A stretch of DNA of 64,000 nucleotides from NCBI RefSeq assembly GCF_014639655.1, contig NZ_BMGB01000001.1:930001-994000 (forward strand), read 5' to 3'. The position numbers and the translations under genes are program-made. The notes below the pieces were generated by a model. It had not been told where the DNA came from and made no database searches. It saw only the letters and a list, made by a program, of their open reading frames with translations. This stretch comes from Conyzicola nivalis. GTDB lineage: Bacteria; Actinomycetota; Actinomycetes; Actinomycetales; Microbacteriaceae. How positions within the stretch are numbered: the stretch's first letter is position 1; each line of letters opens with the position of its first letter. Shown here piece by piece: positions 37,934 to 47,513 of the stretch.

Positions 37934-39268
37934 TTACGTTCGGTTCCCACGTCGGCGCCAACCCCTGACCAATGCAACCCAAAGGGGGGCCACGCGTATT
38001 CCCTCTTCCTCGTGCAGCCGACGGCGGGTTTTACGCCGGGCGAGCAGCAGGAACACCACCCCGAGACCGACGACCGGGATCTGCACGAGGAACGCCACCC
38101 GGAACGCCTCGAGCGAGTAGAGCTCGGACGGCGCACCCGTGCCGCCGTTGGCCCTGTCGATGACGTCGAGCACGACCCCGATGAGCAGCATCATGACGAA
38201 ACTGGCGAGGAAACCTCCCACGTTGACGATGCCGCTCGCCGAGCCGAGGCTGCGCGCCGGGTTGAAGGTGCGCGCGAAGTCGAACCCGATGAGCGAGCCC
38301 GGACCACCGATGGCCACGACGACGAGCAGCAGCACGACGAGCCAGACAGGCGGCTCCCCCGGCCAGAGCAAAACGGCCGCCCAGGCGATGCCCATCGCGG
38401 AGACGATGCCGAGCACGATATTGCTGCGGCGGTACGGGTAACGCGCGCTCAGGATACCGAGCAGCGGACCGGCCACGACACCGACGGCCACGATGAGCGT
38501 GAGGAAGAGGGACGCGGTGGTCGCGCCGTAGCCGAGGCCGACGGAGATGAACGGGAATCCCCAGAGCAGTGTCAGCACCGCACCGGGCGACTGGGTGACG
38601 AAGTGCGACCAGAAACCCAGCTGCGTGCCCGGTCGGCCGAGGCTCTCCCTCAGCTGGTGCAGGGCGGCCGGCCACCCGCCGGGCCGCTCGACGGGCACCG
38701 TGCCCGCTGGGGCGTTGCGCACGAACAGTATGACGAGCACGAAGGCGAGAACCGAGAGCGCGGCCGCGCTGAGGTAGGCGGGTTCCCAGCCGAACTGGTG
38801 CAGCACTATAGAAAGAGGTATGGCACTGAGCACCTGCCCGAGAGCGCCGGTCGTTCCCATCGCCTGCGACAGCAGCGGTAGTGCGCGGCCGCTGAACCAC
38901 GATGCGATGAGCCGGGAGACCGAGATGAAAGTCATCGCGTCGCCGGCCCCGACGAGGATGCGCCCGATGATGGCCACGCCGATCGAGGGCGCGAGGGCGA
39001 GGGTGACCTGGCCGGCGACCATGAGCACGGCTCCGGTCGCGATCAGCACGCGCGGTCCGTGCCGGTCGAGCACCACGCCTACCGGTATCTGCAGCCCCGC
39101 GTAGACGATGAGCTGCACGACGGCGAGGCTCGACAGTGCGGCGGCCTGCACATCGAACCGCTCCGTGGCGTCGACGCCCGCGATTCCGAGCGAACTGCGC
39201 TGCATCACCGCGATGAGATAGGCGAAGACGGAGACCCCGAAGACGAGCCAGGATCTGCGGGAATTCAT
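37934..39268 (-). CDS. MFS transporter
   Basis: A 444-aa membrane transporter with about 12 hydrophobic helices. Between helices 2 and 3 is 'GVVLDRHGPRVLIATGA', the MFS motif A variant; 'GRILVGAGDAMTFISVSRLIASWF' resembles motif B/C regions of anion and sugar-acid transporters. The ATG at 39268 is chosen because -10 TACTCT lies 6 nt before it and the helix 1 start follows; the frame is open to 39304. The substrate is unknown. Confidence 0.88.
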   Translation of the reverse strand: MNSRRSWLVFGVSVFAYLIAVMQRSSLGIAGVDATERFDVQAAALSSLAVVQLIVYAGLQIPVGVVLDRHGPRVLIATGAVLMVAGQVTLALAPSIGVAIIGRILVGAGDAMTFISVSRLIASWFSGRALPLLSQAMGTTGALGQVLSAIPLSIVLHQFGWEPAYLSAAALSVLAFVLVILFVRNAPAGTVPVERPGGWPAALHQLRESLGRPGTQLGFWSHFVTQSPGAVLTLLWGFPFISVGLGYGATTASLFLTLIVAVGVVAGPLLGILSARYPYRRSNIVLGIVSAMGIAWAAVLLWPGEPPVWLVVLLLVVVAIGGPGSLIGFDFARTFNPARSLGSASGIVNVGGFLASFVMMLLIGVVLDVIDRANGGTGAPSELYSLEAFRVAFLVQIPVVGLGVVFLLLARRKTRRRLHEEEGIRVAPLWVALVRGWRRRGNRT

Positions 39269-39274
39269 TGGTTC

Positions 39275-39280
39275 AGAGTA
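39275..39280 (-). promoter_or_regulatory. Leaderless -10 for MFS gene
   Basis: TACTCT on the minus strand, 6 nt before the ATG at 39268. It supports that start over the upstream in-frame one at 39304. Confidence 0.5.
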
Positions 39281-39310
39281 CCGCCCGCCGTGCGGGGCGG
39301 TCATGCGGGG

Positions 39311-40237
39311 CTACGGACGCAGCGGGTCTTCGTCTCCGGAACGACGCAGCGCCAGGAAGTTCTCGAGTTCGGCGGCGATATCGTCGGCGCTCGGCAACTC
39401 GCCGTCGATATCGGTGAGGGGCGACCGCAGCGGGTTGTCAAGCATGTAGCTGTCGTGACGTTCCTCGAGCGTTCCGACGAGCTTGCCGAGTTCCTGGTTG
39501 GTCTCGACCTGTCCGTCGATCTTCGCGATGAACTCACGGCCGTCTTCGCGCAGCCGTTCGGTGGGGAAGATCAGCCCGGTCGCCGCGCTGACGCTTTCGA
39601 GGGCCGTGACTGCGGCGACGGGGTACTCGGTGTCGGCGAGGTAGTGCGGGATGAGGAGCACGAACCCGGCGACCGGATGGGCCAGCTCCTGCAGCCGGTA
39701 CTCGATGAGGTGCAGCGCGTTGGCGGGCACCTGGGTCTGGGGCTTCCACACGGACATCGACTCGATGAGTTCGGCGCGGTTGCCACTCACTGTCACGCCG
39801 ATCGACCGCGTGTGGGGTACCGGCATCGGGATGGCGTGCACCCACGTCGTGGTCTTGACCTGGAACAGGTCGACCAGCTGCAGCACCGCGGCGGTGAACC
39901 GTTCCCACTGGAAGTCGGGCTCGTAACCGGTGAGGAGCAGGAAGGGCTGGCCCACCTCGTCTGTCGCGAGGTAGACGGCCAGCGTCGCCGGCGTGTAGTC
40001 GCTCAGGTGGTCGTGGTCGAAGTACACCAGCGGGCGGCGGGCGCGATAGTCGAGCAGCGCGTCGTTGTCGAACGTCGCCACCGTCTGGGTGTCGAGCGTG
40101 TCGAGCAGGTAGTCGCTCAACTGGGTGACGGCGGCTCCCGCGTCGGCGAATCCGGTGAGGGCGGCGACGAGGGGCAAGCCCGTCGGCACGTCGGAGACGT
40201 CGATGGAGAGGTCGAAGAGGCCAGCCGGATCGCGCAT
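39311..40237 (-). CDS. PAC2 family protein (proteasome assembly chaperone-like)
   Basis: A 308-aa protein of the PAC2/DUF75 superfamily. Family blocks: 'PLVAALTGFADAGAAVTQLSDYLLDTL', 'YDFDHDHLSDY'-like 'VYFDHDHLSDY', 'LLTGYEPDFQWERF' and 'VHAIPMPVPHTRSIGVTVSG'. Archaeal and eukaryotic relatives help assemble proteasomes; the actinobacterial role is not established. No membrane segment is seen. The ATG is leaderless (TAGAGT 6 nt upstream). Confidence 0.9.
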   Translation of the reverse strand: MRDPAGLFDLSIDVSDVPTGLPLVAALTGFADAGAAVTQLSDYLLDTLDTQTVATFDNDALLDYRARRPLVYFDHDHLSDYTPATLAVYLATDEVGQPFLLLTGYEPDFQWERFTAAVLQLVDLFQVKTTTWVHAIPMPVPHTRSIGVTVSGNRAELIESMSVWKPQTQVPANALHLIEYRLQELAHPVAGFVLLIPHYLADTEYPVAAVTALESVSAATGLIFPTERLREDGREFIAKIDGQVETNQELGKLVGTLEERHDSYMLDNPLRSPLTDIDGELPSADDIAAELENFLALRRSGDEDPLRP

Positions 40238-40243
40238 GCGTCC

Positions 40244-40249
40244 ACTCTA
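40244..40249 (-). promoter_or_regulatory. Leaderless -10 for PAC2 gene
   Basis: TAGAGT on the minus strand, 6 nt before the ATG at 40237; no RBS. Confidence 0.5.
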
Positions 40250-40330
40250 ATCGCGGTGTTCACACCCCGCCGGGTGTCGTGCGTGCGCCGGGTGATGCTC
40301 ACAGCGAACAGGGCCGTCGCACCGCATGGT

Positions 40331-40336
40331 TACGAT
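40331..40336 (+). promoter_or_regulatory. Leaderless -10 for pepA
   Basis: TACGAT, 6 nt before the ATG at 40343; no RBS. Confidence 0.5.
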
Positions 40337-40342
40337 TAGACA

Positions 40343-41839
40343 ATGACTGTTGCGGCGCTGAGCGTCTCCCCCGAACCCGTTCTTTCCATCGCCGCCGACG
40401 TTCTGGTCGTCGCGGTCGCGTCCTCCGAGGCCGGGCCGACACTGCTGTCCGACCTGCCCGAGGTGCTCGAGCTGCAGGGCTCGCTCGCCGCCATCGGCGT
40501 GACCGGGGCCGTCGACGAGATCACCCGCCTGCCCTTCGCGGCCGGAGGGACGACGAGCATCGCGCTCGTCGGCGTGGGAAGCGCCACCCTCCCGGTCGAT
40601 GCGCTGCGCGCCGCGAGCGGCACTGCCGCACGCCAGCTCCGGGGCATCGACTCGCTCCTGATCGCATTGCCCGTCGCGAGCGACGACGAGCTGCTCGCCG
40701 TGCTCGAGGGCGCCGCCCTCGGGTCCTACGCCTACACCCAGTACCGGTCGTCGACCCTCGAGTCGACCAAGCTGCCGGCCGCGGCGATCATCGTCGCGAG
40801 CGCGCACCGGTCCGACGCCGACCTGGTCGCGCGGGCGACGATCGTCGCGACCGCCGTGCACACCGTGCGCGACCTCGTGAACGCGCCGCCGCGCGACCTG
40901 TACCCGGAGACCCTCGCCGACGCGACGGTGGCCCACGCGGCACACGCCGCAATCGACGTCACCGTCTACGACGAAGCGGCCCTCGTCGACGGCGGCTTCG
41001 GCGGCATCCTGAGCGTGGGGCAGGGTTCGTCCCGCGCACCGCGTCTGGTCAAGGTCTCCTACAACCCCGCCGGGGCCCGCAAGCACCTCGCCCTCGTCGG
41101 CAAGGGCATCACGTTCGACTCCGGCGGACTCTCGCTCAAGCCCGCCGCGTCCATGCTCACCATGAAGACCGACATGACGGGCGCCGCCACGGTGATGGCC
41201 GTCGCCGTCGCGGCCGCCGACCTCGCGCTGCCGGTCAGGATCACGGCCTGGATGTGCATCGCCGAGAACCTACCCTCGGGCACCGCCACCCGCCCCGATG
41301 ACGTCGTGCGCATCTACGGCGGAAAAACCGTCGAGAACCTGAACACCGACGCCGAGGGCCGCATCGTGCTCGCCGACGGACTCGTGGCGGCGAGCGAGGA
41401 GAACCCCGACGCGATCATCGACGTGGCGACGCTCACCGGCGCCCAGGTGGTGGCCCTCGGAAACCGCACCACCGGCGTGATGGGCGACGAGCAGCTCGTC
41501 GAGCGCGTGGTCGCGACCGCGAAGACCGTGGGCGAGCCGTTCTGGCCGATGCCCATCCCCGGCGAGATGCGCGCACTGCTCAACTCCGACATCGCCGACA
41601 TCGCGAATGTCAAGCCGGGCAACACTGCGGGCGGAATGCTCGTGGCGGCCTCGTTCCTGCGCGACTTCGTCGGCACGACCGGCGAGGGCGACGACAAGCG
41701 CCAGATCCCGTGGGCGCACCTCGACATCGCCGGTCCCTCGTACAACTCGGCGGGCGGCTACGGCTTCACCGGCAAAGGCGCGACGGGTGTAACTGTACGA
41801 ACCCTGATCGCCGTGGCAGAGGACTTTTCACGCGCGTAG
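40343..41839 (+). CDS. pepA: Leucyl aminopeptidase (M17)
   Basis: Cytosolic two-metal aminopeptidase of 498 aa, normally a hexamer, releasing N-terminal residues from peptides. The catalytic domain shows 'LVGKGITFDSGGLSLKP' with Lys and Asp ligands, 'MKTDMTGAATVM', and the family signature 'NTDAEGRIVLADGL'. 'TLTGAQVVALG' follows. The N-terminal domain (1-180) is less conserved, as usual. A weak hairpin follows the stop. Genes after it on the strand encode Lpd and an E2. Confidence 0.96.
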   Translation: MTVAALSVSPEPVLSIAADVLVVAVASSEAGPTLLSDLPEVLELQGSLAAIGVTGAVDEITRLPFAAGGTTSIALVGVGSATLPVDALRAASGTAARQLRGIDSLLIALPVASDDELLAVLEGAALGSYAYTQYRSSTLESTKLPAAAIIVASAHRSDADLVARATIVATAVHTVRDLVNAPPRDLYPETLADATVAHAAHAAIDVTVYDEAALVDGGFGGILSVGQGSSRAPRLVKVSYNPAGARKHLALVGKGITFDSGGLSLKPAASMLTMKTDMTGAATVMAVAVAAADLALPVRITAWMCIAENLPSGTATRPDDVVRIYGGKTVENLNTDAEGRIVLADGLVAASEENPDAIIDVATLTGAQVVALGNRTTGVMGDEQLVERVVATAKTVGEPFWPMPIPGEMRALLNSDIADIANVKPGNTAGGMLVAASFLRDFVGTTGEGDDKRQIPWAHLDIAGPSYNSAGGYGFTGKGATGVTVRTLIAVAEDFSRA

Positions 41840-41850
41840 TACAGTCATAA

Positions 41851-41868
41851 GGGCGGGTATTTCCGCCC
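41851..41868 (+). terminator. Weak hairpin after pepA
   Basis: GGGCGG and CCGCCC pair around a 6-nt loop 11 bases after the pepA stop. There is no T-run, so it may only attenuate. Confidence 0.3.
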
Positions 41869-41934
41869 CCGGCGGTCGAGTGCACACCAGCGCGCGAGCC
41901 GTCCCACATCCTGAAACACCAAGGGAGTTGCCGA

Positions 41935-43308
41935 GTGTCGGAACAGAATTTTGACCTTGTGATCCTGGGCGGCGGAAGCGGTGGCTATGCAGCCGCGCTT
42001 CGCGCGAGTCAGCTCGGACTGTCCGTAGGCCTCATCGAGAAGAACAAGCTCGGCGGAACGTGCCTGCACGTGGGCTGCATCCCCACGAAGGCGCTGTTGC
42101 ACTCGGCGGAGGTCGCCGACGTCACCCGCGAGGCGGCCAAGTACGGCGTCACCGCCGAATTCGGCGGCATCGACATCTCCGCAGTCACCGCGTACCGCCA
42201 GGGCATCGTCGCCAGCAAGTACAAGGGACTCCAGGGACTGATCAAGGCACGCGGCATCACGGTCATCGAGGGTTCCGGCCGTCTCGTCTCCCCGCACAGC
42301 GTGCAGGTCGGCGACGACGTGATCACCGGCAAGAACGTCATCCTCGCCACCGGCTCGTACTCCCGCTCGCTCCCCGGTCTCGAGATCGGCGGCCGCGTCA
42401 TCACCTCCGAGCAGGCACTCGAGCTCGACTTCGTGCCGAAGAAGGTCATCGTCCTCGGCGGCGGCGTCATCGGTGTCGAGTTCTCCAGCGTGTGGAAGAG
42501 CTGGGGCGTCGACGTGCAGATCGTCGAAGCCCTCCCCCATCTCGTGCCGAACGAGGACGAGGCGATCAGCAAGCAGTTCGAGCGCGCCTTCCGTAAGCGC
42601 GGCATCAACTTCAGCCTGGGTGTGCGCTTCCAGAGCGTGACCCAGAACGACCAGGGCGTTGTCGTGACCCTCGAAGACGGACAGACCTTCGAAGCCGAGC
42701 TGCTGCTCGTCGCCGTCGGTCGCGGACCCGTCACCGCGAACCTCGGCTACGAAGAGGCCGGCGTCACCGTCGACCGTGGCTTCGTCATCACCAACGAACG
42801 CCTTGAGACGAGCGTGCCCGGCGTGTACGCCGTCGGCGACATCGTTCCCGGCCTCCAGCTCGCGCACCGCGGATTCCAGCAGGGAATCTTCGTCGCCGAA
42901 GAAATCGCCGGCCTGTCGCCCATCGTGATCGACGACCTCAACATCCCGAAGGTCACCTACAGTGACCCGGAGGTCGCATCCATCGGCTACTCGGAGGCCA
43001 AGGCCGCCGACAAGTTCGGTGCGGACAAGATCACGTCCTACGACTACAACCTCGCGGGAAACGGCAAGAGCCACATCATCGGCACCGCCGGGTCGGTCAA
43101 GGTCGTGCGAGTCAACGACGGCCCCATCGTCGGTGTCCACATGATCGGCGCCCGCGTCGGCGAACTGATCGGAGAGGCCCAGCTCGCAGTGAACTGGGAG
43201 GCCTACCCCGAAGACATCGCCCCGCTCATCCACGCGCACCCGACCCAGAACGAGGCACTCGGCGAAGCCTTCCTCGCACTGGCCGGAAAGCCGCTGCACG
43301 CACTCTAA
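41935..43308 (+). CDS. lpd: Dihydrolipoyl dehydrogenase (E3)
   Basis: FAD enzyme (457 aa) that reoxidises dihydrolipoamide in the 2-oxoacid dehydrogenase complexes and passes electrons to NAD. 'LVILGGGSGGYAAALRASQLG' binds FAD, 'GGTCLHVGCIPTK' holds the redox disulfide Cys43/Cys48, 'VIVLGGGVIGVEFSSVW' binds NAD, and the C-terminal base is in 'IHAHPTQNEALGEAF'. The start is GTG after AAGGGAG. The E2 gene follows 83 bases later. Confidence 0.96.
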   Translation: MSEQNFDLVILGGGSGGYAAALRASQLGLSVGLIEKNKLGGTCLHVGCIPTKALLHSAEVADVTREAAKYGVTAEFGGIDISAVTAYRQGIVASKYKGLQGLIKARGITVIEGSGRLVSPHSVQVGDDVITGKNVILATGSYSRSLPGLEIGGRVITSEQALELDFVPKKVIVLGGGVIGVEFSSVWKSWGVDVQIVEALPHLVPNEDEAISKQFERAFRKRGINFSLGVRFQSVTQNDQGVVVTLEDGQTFEAELLLVAVGRGPVTANLGYEEAGVTVDRGFVITNERLETSVPGVYAVGDIVPGLQLAHRGFQQGIFVAEEIAGLSPIVIDDLNIPKVTYSDPEVASIGYSEAKAADKFGADKITSYDYNLAGNGKSHIIGTAGSVKVVRVNDGPIVGVHMIGARVGELIGEAQLAVNWEAYPEDIAPLIHAHPTQNEALGEAFLALAGKPLHAL

Positions 43309-43391
43309 GAAAAAATCGGGCCACGCCAATCCGGCGTGACTCAGAACTAAGCTGGCTAGAACAAGTTTTTGGTTACTAAGGAGCATCACTG

Positions 43392-44942
43392 ATGAGCGAA
43401 TCCGTCAACCTCCCGGCACTCGGCGAGAGTGTTACCGAGGGCACGGTCACCCGCTGGTTGAAGAAAGTGGGCGACCGGGTCGAGGTCGACGAGCCTCTGC
43501 TCGAGGTTTCGACCGACAAGGTCGACACCGAGATCCCATCGCCCGTCGCCGGCGTGATCGAGGCCATCCTGGTTCAGGAGGACGAGACCGTCGAGGTCGG
43601 AACCGCCCTGGTGACCATCGGATCGGGCGAGGCACCCGCCGAGCCCGAGGCGCCCGCCGCACCCGCAGAGGCCGAGGCCCCCGCGGCCCCCGCCGAGCCA
43701 GCAGCTCCCGCCGAGACCCAGGTCGAGGCACCGCAGCCAGAAGACGCCGCCCCGGCCGAATCGGCCGCACCCGCAGAAGAGGTTCCGTCGACCGAGGCGC
43801 CCGCGCCCGGCCAGACTGATGAGGCCGCCGAGGCTCCCGAGCCCGAGCCGGTTGACCCCGCTCCCGCCGCAGAGGCAGAGCCGGCACCGACCGAGGCCGC
43901 TCCAGAGCCGGCTTCGACGCCCGAGCCCGCTCCGGCAGCCACCCCGGCTCCCGCAGCAGCCCCGGCACCCGCAGCAGCTCCGGCAGCAGCACCGGCCCCG
44001 GCAGCAGCACCGGCCCCGTCAGCAGAGCCCGCCCCGGCCCTCACCGCCAACGCCGGCTACGTCACCCCGATCGTGCGCAAGCTCGCCAACGACCGTGGCA
44101 TCGACCTGTCGACGCTGAGCGGCACGGGCGTCGGCGGACGCATCCGCAAGCAGGACGTTCTCGCGGCCGTCGCCGCTCCGACCGAGGCTCCCGCCGCGGC
44201 ATCGGCTCCGGCGCTCGAGACCTCGCCGCTGCGCGGCACGACGGTCCCGATGTCACGACTGCGCAAGGTCATCGCCGAGCGCGCCGTCATCTCGATGCAG
44301 GCTTCGGCCCAGCTGACCAGCGTTGTCGAGGTGGATGTCACGAAGGTGGCGGCCTTCCGCGACCAGGTGAAAGCGAACTTCCAGGAGAAGGCGGGCGTCA
44401 AGCTCTCCTTCCTGCCGTTCTTCGCCCTCGCCGCCGCTGAGGCGCTCAAGGCGTACCCGATCGTCAACGCGACGATCGACGGCGACACCATCGTGTACCC
44501 GGCGCACGAGAACATCTCCATCGCCGTCGACACCGAGCGCGGCCTGTTGACCCCGGTCATCAAGGACGCGGCGTCGCTCGACCTGGCCGGCATCGCCAAC
44601 CAGATCGCCGACCTCGCCGCCCGCACCCGCGACAACAAGCTCAAGCCCGACGAGCTCGCCGGCGGCACGTTCACGCTGACCAACACCGGTTCGCGCGGCG
44701 CGCTGTTCGACACCCCGATCGTGTTCCTCCCGCAGAGCGCCATCCTCGGAACCGGAATCGTCGCGAAGAAGCCCGTGGTCGTCTCCCACGACGGCGTAGA
44801 CTCGATCGCCATCCGCTCCATGGTCTACCTCGCGCTGTCGTACGATCACCGCATCGTCGACGGAGCAGACGCGGCCCGCTTCCTCGTCGCGGTGAAGAAC
44901 CGTCTCGAGGGCGGCGACTTCGCCGGAGTACTCGGCGTCTGA
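43392..44942 (+). CDS. sucB: 2-oxoacid dehydrogenase E2 acyltransferase (SucB/AceF type)
   Basis: Core acyltransferase of a pyruvate or 2-oxoglutarate dehydrogenase complex, 516 aa. One lipoyl domain (1-77) carries the lipoylated Lys43 in 'VSTDKVDTE'. A long Ala/Pro/Glu linker (about 78-222) follows. The E3-binding domain is '[20 protein letters not shown]', and the catalytic domain ends with '[17 protein letters not shown]'. Many actinobacterial homologues have two or three lipoyl domains; here there is one plus an unusually long linker. The RBS is AAGGAG. The exact substrate cannot be settled from sequence alone. Confidence 0.93.
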   Translation: MSESVNLPALGESVTEGTVTRWLKKVGDRVEVDEPLLEVSTDKVDTEIPSPVAGVIEAILVQEDETVEVGTALVTIGSGEAPAEPEAPAAPAEAEAPAAPAEPAAPAETQVEAPQPEDAAPAESAAPAEEVPSTEAPAPGQTDEAAEAPEPEPVDPAPAAEAEPAPTEAAPEPASTPEPAPAATPAPAAAPAPAAAPAAAPAPAAAPAPSAEPAPALTANAGYVTPIVRKLANDRGIDLSTLSGTGVGGRIRKQDVLAAVAAPTEAPAAASAPALETSPLRGTTVPMSRLRKVIAERAVISMQASAQLTSVVEVDVTKVAAFRDQVKANFQEKAGVKLSFLPFFALAAAEALKAYPIVNATIDGDTIVYPAHENISIAVDTERGLLTPVIKDAASLDLAGIANQIADLAARTRDNKLKPDELAGGTFTLTNTGSRGALFDTPIVFLPQSAILGTGIVAKKPVVVSHDGVDSIAIRSMVYLALSYDHRIVDGADAARFLVAVKNRLEGGDFAGVLGV

Positions 44943-44978
44943 GCCCCGACAATCGGAACCTGAAAGGTCACTGCGGCG

Positions 44979-46523
44979 TCACTCGTCGAAGTAGTCCCTG
45001 ATCCGCCAACCGGCCTCGCCCCTCATCACGAGGGCCGAGGCCGGTTGCGTTTCCGGCACGTCGCCGAGGTCGAGCAGCGCCGAGTCGCCCAGCCGTTCGA
45101 CCAGCACGGGGCCCTCGGCGCTGATCGCGGCATCCGAGGTCTGTTCACCACCCGCCTGCAGCGCACGGACGACCGCCGCGTCGCGCTCCATCGCTGCGGA
45201 TCCTGCCTGGGCGACGCCGTCGAGGCACAGCACCGAGATCTCCCGCAGGCAACGGTCGCGTTCGTCCAACAGGACGACGATCGCGGCGACCGGGTCGTCG
45301 CCGAGCACGACCTCGCCGACCGGCGCTACGCCGTCGTCGCCCCGCGCGTCATCGCCCCGCGCTTCGTCGTTCCCCCGCGCGTCATCGCTTCCCCGCGCGT
45401 CATCGCCCGGAACGGCGCCGTCGGGTGGCGCCGCCGAAGCGCCCGTGTCCGCCGACTCGACCCGTTCGGACTGCTGCCCGCCCGGCTCCGCCCGGGTGTC
45501 GCCGGTCGGAATGGCGAGTGCGGCCACCAGCAGGCTGACCGCCATCCCGGCGGCCGCGACCCAGACCCCTCGTCGCACGCCGCGCGTACGGACGGCGAGA
45601 GCGCGGGCCGCCGCGACAAGGCGGGTCGTGACGGTGACTCCGCCCGGCGCGTCGACGGCCGCGGCGGGGCGACGCGGCTGGGCTGCCGTCACGGGCGGGG
45701 AGCCGTCGTCGCGCATCCGCACCGGCTGCGCCTCGGCGAGGTCGAACAGCGCGTCGCTCAGCCTCGCGGTGAAGTCGTCGGCGGACTGCGGGGCCCGCTC
45801 GAGCCACGACTCGATGCCGCGGGCGCCCGGGTGCTCCACCCGTTCGAGCACGGCGCCGACGAGGCGCGCCAGCTGCACCCGGTCATCGAGCACCTCCGGG
45901 TGCGCGGCGAGAGCGGCGGGCGGAAGCGCGGCCTCGATACGGGTCGCGTGTCCGAGGCCGGCGAGCACCGGGGCGCCCGACTGCCGGAACAGCACCCGCG
46001 GGAGACGGATGTCGCGGTGCACGAACCCGGCGGCGTGCAACGCCTCGACCGCCGCCACGAGGGGTGCGAGGATCGTGACCGCCTCCCCCGCCGCCAGGCT
46101 CGAGCGGTTCGCCACCAGCCCGGCGAGCGTTCCGGCGGCGCAGCGCTCGACCACGAGGCAGGGGCGGCCGTCGGGCGCGGTGGCGATGTCGATGAGCCGC
46201 AGCACGTGCGGGTGGGAGACGGCGGCGAGTGCGGCTACCTCGACGTCGATGCGCTCGGCCGGGATGCCGGGCCGGTACACCTTCACCGCGGCCGCGCGGC
46301 GCGGTTCGTCGTCTGCCGCGGTGTCGGCGTGCCCGAGGTGCACGACCGCCGACCGTCCCTCGCCGAGCACGCGCACCAGGCGGTAGCCGCCGACCCGCTG
46401 CTGCCCGTCGTGGCGTGTGCCCCACGGTCGCTCCGCAGCCGACCGCGCCGGACGCTCGTCGGCCGGGCGTACCAGATCGTTGGGTCGAGGGTGTCTGCGC
46501 ACCCGTAAATCCTGTCGCGCCAT
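44979..46523 (-). CDS. Membrane-anchored serine/threonine pseudokinase
   Basis: A 514-aa protein with a kinase-like domain (45-290), one transmembrane helix (about 318-341) and an extracytoplasmic part. The Gly loop 'LGEGRSAVVHLG', Lys81 ('AAVKVY') and 'HRD' (169-171) are kept. The Asn of the catalytic loop is missing ('HRDIRLPRVLF') and DFG is 'GLG' (189-191), so metal binding is lost. The external segment begins with imperfect DDARG repeats (about 370-395), encoded by a short tandem DNA repeat, and ends in a small globular domain. It lies between sucB and DUF4191, where lipoate genes often sit in relatives. Confidence 0.8.
   Translation of the reverse strand: MARQDLRVRRHPRPNDLVRPADERPARSAAERPWGTRHDGQQRVGGYRLVRVLGEGRSAVVHLGHADTAADDEPRRAAAVKVYRPGIPAERIDVEVAALAAVSHPHVLRLIDIATAPDGRPCLVVERCAAGTLAGLVANRSSLAAGEAVTILAPLVAAVEALHAAGFVHRDIRLPRVLFRQSGAPVLAGLGHATRIEAALPPAALAAHPEVLDDRVQLARLVGAVLERVEHPGARGIESWLERAPQSADDFTARLSDALFDLAEAQPVRMRDDGSPPVTAAQPRRPAAAVDAPGGVTVTTRLVAAARALAVRTRGVRRGVWVAAAGMAVSLLVAALAIPTGDTRAEPGGQQSERVESADTGASAAPPDGAVPGDDARGSDDARGNDEARGDDARGDDGVAPVGEVVLGDDPVAAIVVLLDERDRCLREISVLCLDGVAQAGSAAMERDAAVVRALQAGGEQTSDAAISAEGPVLVERLGDSALLDLGDVPETQPASALVMRGEAGWRIRDYFDE
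45336..45415. repeat. Tandem 15-18-bp repeat inside the pseudokinase gene
   Basis: About four imperfect copies of CCCCGCGCGTCATCG (plus-strand reading), giving the repeated DDARG(S/N/D) in the protein. Unit length varies by multiples of three, so the frame is kept. Such tracts can change copy number. Confidence 0.7.
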
Positions 46524-46619
46524 CCTGCGCGACGGCGGCGCGGCATCCGAATCGGGGGCTTATCGCTGGCAGCGGAAAGGTGGAGGACAGGGTGACGTTT
46601 TGCCGTGCTGATCTGCCCG

Positions 46620-46625
46620 TATCCT
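46620..46625 (+). promoter_or_regulatory. Leaderless -10 for DUF4191 gene
   Basis: TATCCT, 7 nt before the ATG at 46633; no RBS. Confidence 0.5.
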
Positions 46626-46632
46626 TATACCC

Positions 46633-47343
46633 ATGGCACGCACCAAAAAAGACCCGAACAAGGAACCAGGCCGCATCAAGCAGATGTGGCAGGTTCTGCA
46701 GATGACCCGGCGATACGACTCGCTCGCCGTCTGGTACCTCGCTCTCGCTTTCCTGCTCCCCGTACTGCTCGGTGTCGCCCTGGCGTTCCTGTTCTCGAAC
46801 CCCACCGACCAGATCATCGGCTTCGTGCTGTTCATCATCGCGGGCCTGCTCGGTGGACTGCTCGCCTTCCTCATCGTTCTCGGCCGCCGCGCCGAGAAGG
46901 CCGCGTACTCGCAGATCGCCGGCCAGCCCGGCGCCGTCGGGGCCGTGCTGAAGAGCTCGCTGCGCCGCGGTTGGGCCGCGAGCGAGATGCCCGTCGCGGT
47001 CAGTCCGAAGACACAGGACGCCGTCTACCGCGCCGTGGGCAGGGGCGGCATCGTGCTCATCGGCGAGGGACCCCGCAGCCGCACCCAGCGCATGCTCGAC
47101 GACGAGCGCCGCTCAGTGGTGCGCATGCTGCCGAACGTGCCCGTCAACTTCGTCTACGTCGGCCCCGACCCCGAGTCGGTGCCACTGCACAAGCTCGCCG
47201 GCAGGCTCAACAAGTTCAAGACGGCCCTGCGCAAGCCCGAGATCCTCGCGGTGAGCAACCGGCTGAACTCGCTCGGCAAGAACCAGCTGCCGATCCCCAA
47301 GGGAATCGACCCGTTCAAGGTGCGCTCGAGCCGACCGCGCTAG
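46633..47343 (+). CDS. DUF4191 family membrane protein
   Basis: A 236-aa actinobacterial protein. After a basic N-terminus ('RTKKDPNKEPGRIKQMWQV') come two transmembrane helices, about 36-56 and 61-82, then a cytoplasmic domain with 'ALKSSLRRGW'-like 'VLKSSLRRGWAASEMPVAV' and 'RMLPNVPVNFVYVGPD'. The basic C-terminus is typical. The function is unknown; in relatives it neighbours lipA/lipB and glnA. A strong terminator follows. Confidence 0.9.
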   Translation: MARTKKDPNKEPGRIKQMWQVLQMTRRYDSLAVWYLALAFLLPVLLGVALAFLFSNPTDQIIGFVLFIIAGLLGGLLAFLIVLGRRAEKAAYSQIAGQPGAVGAVLKSSLRRGWAASEMPVAVSPKTQDAVYRAVGRGGIVLIGEGPRSRTQRMLDDERRSVVRMLPNVPVNFVYVGPDPESVPLHKLAGRLNKFKTALRKPEILAVSNRLNSLGKNQLPIPKGIDPFKVRSSRPR

Positions 47344-47354
47344 TCGCCGCCGAG

Positions 47355-47389
47355 AAGGGCCCCGTTCCGACTGGAACGGGGCCCTTTCT
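47355..47389 (+). terminator. Strong rho-independent terminator after DUF4191
   Basis: A perfect 14-bp stem, AAGGGCCCCGTTCC with GGAACGGGGCCCTT, 4-nt loop GACT, then TCT. It starts 12 bases after the stop codon. Confidence 0.85.
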
Positions 47390-47402
47390 GGTCGTCGCCG
47401 TT

Positions 47403-47498
47403 CATGATTCAGGATGAACCGGGGCGGACCTCGGGCGACGCGCGGTATACCGGGGTTCGCGCGGGCCGTCGGCGCATCCGCCCTGAATCCCGAACCGT
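47403..47498 (+). repeat. Intergenic repeat family A, copy 1
   Basis: Runs from TGATTCAGGATGAACCGGGG to GCGCATCCGCCCTGAATCCCG. The same ordered blocks appear reverse-complemented at 49706-49796, on the far side of glnA, at roughly 75% identity by eye. The region has no open reading frame with coding character and no start or RBS of note. Confidence 0.6.
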
Positions 47499-47513
47499 CG
47501 CCGTCGCCGTCAC

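Noticed and set aside
43322-43338. CACGCC-N5-GGCGTG hairpin between lpd and sucB
   Set aside because: Six pairs only. The T-run is on the minus strand, where no gene ends, and on the plus strand a run of A precedes it, so a terminator role is unlikely.
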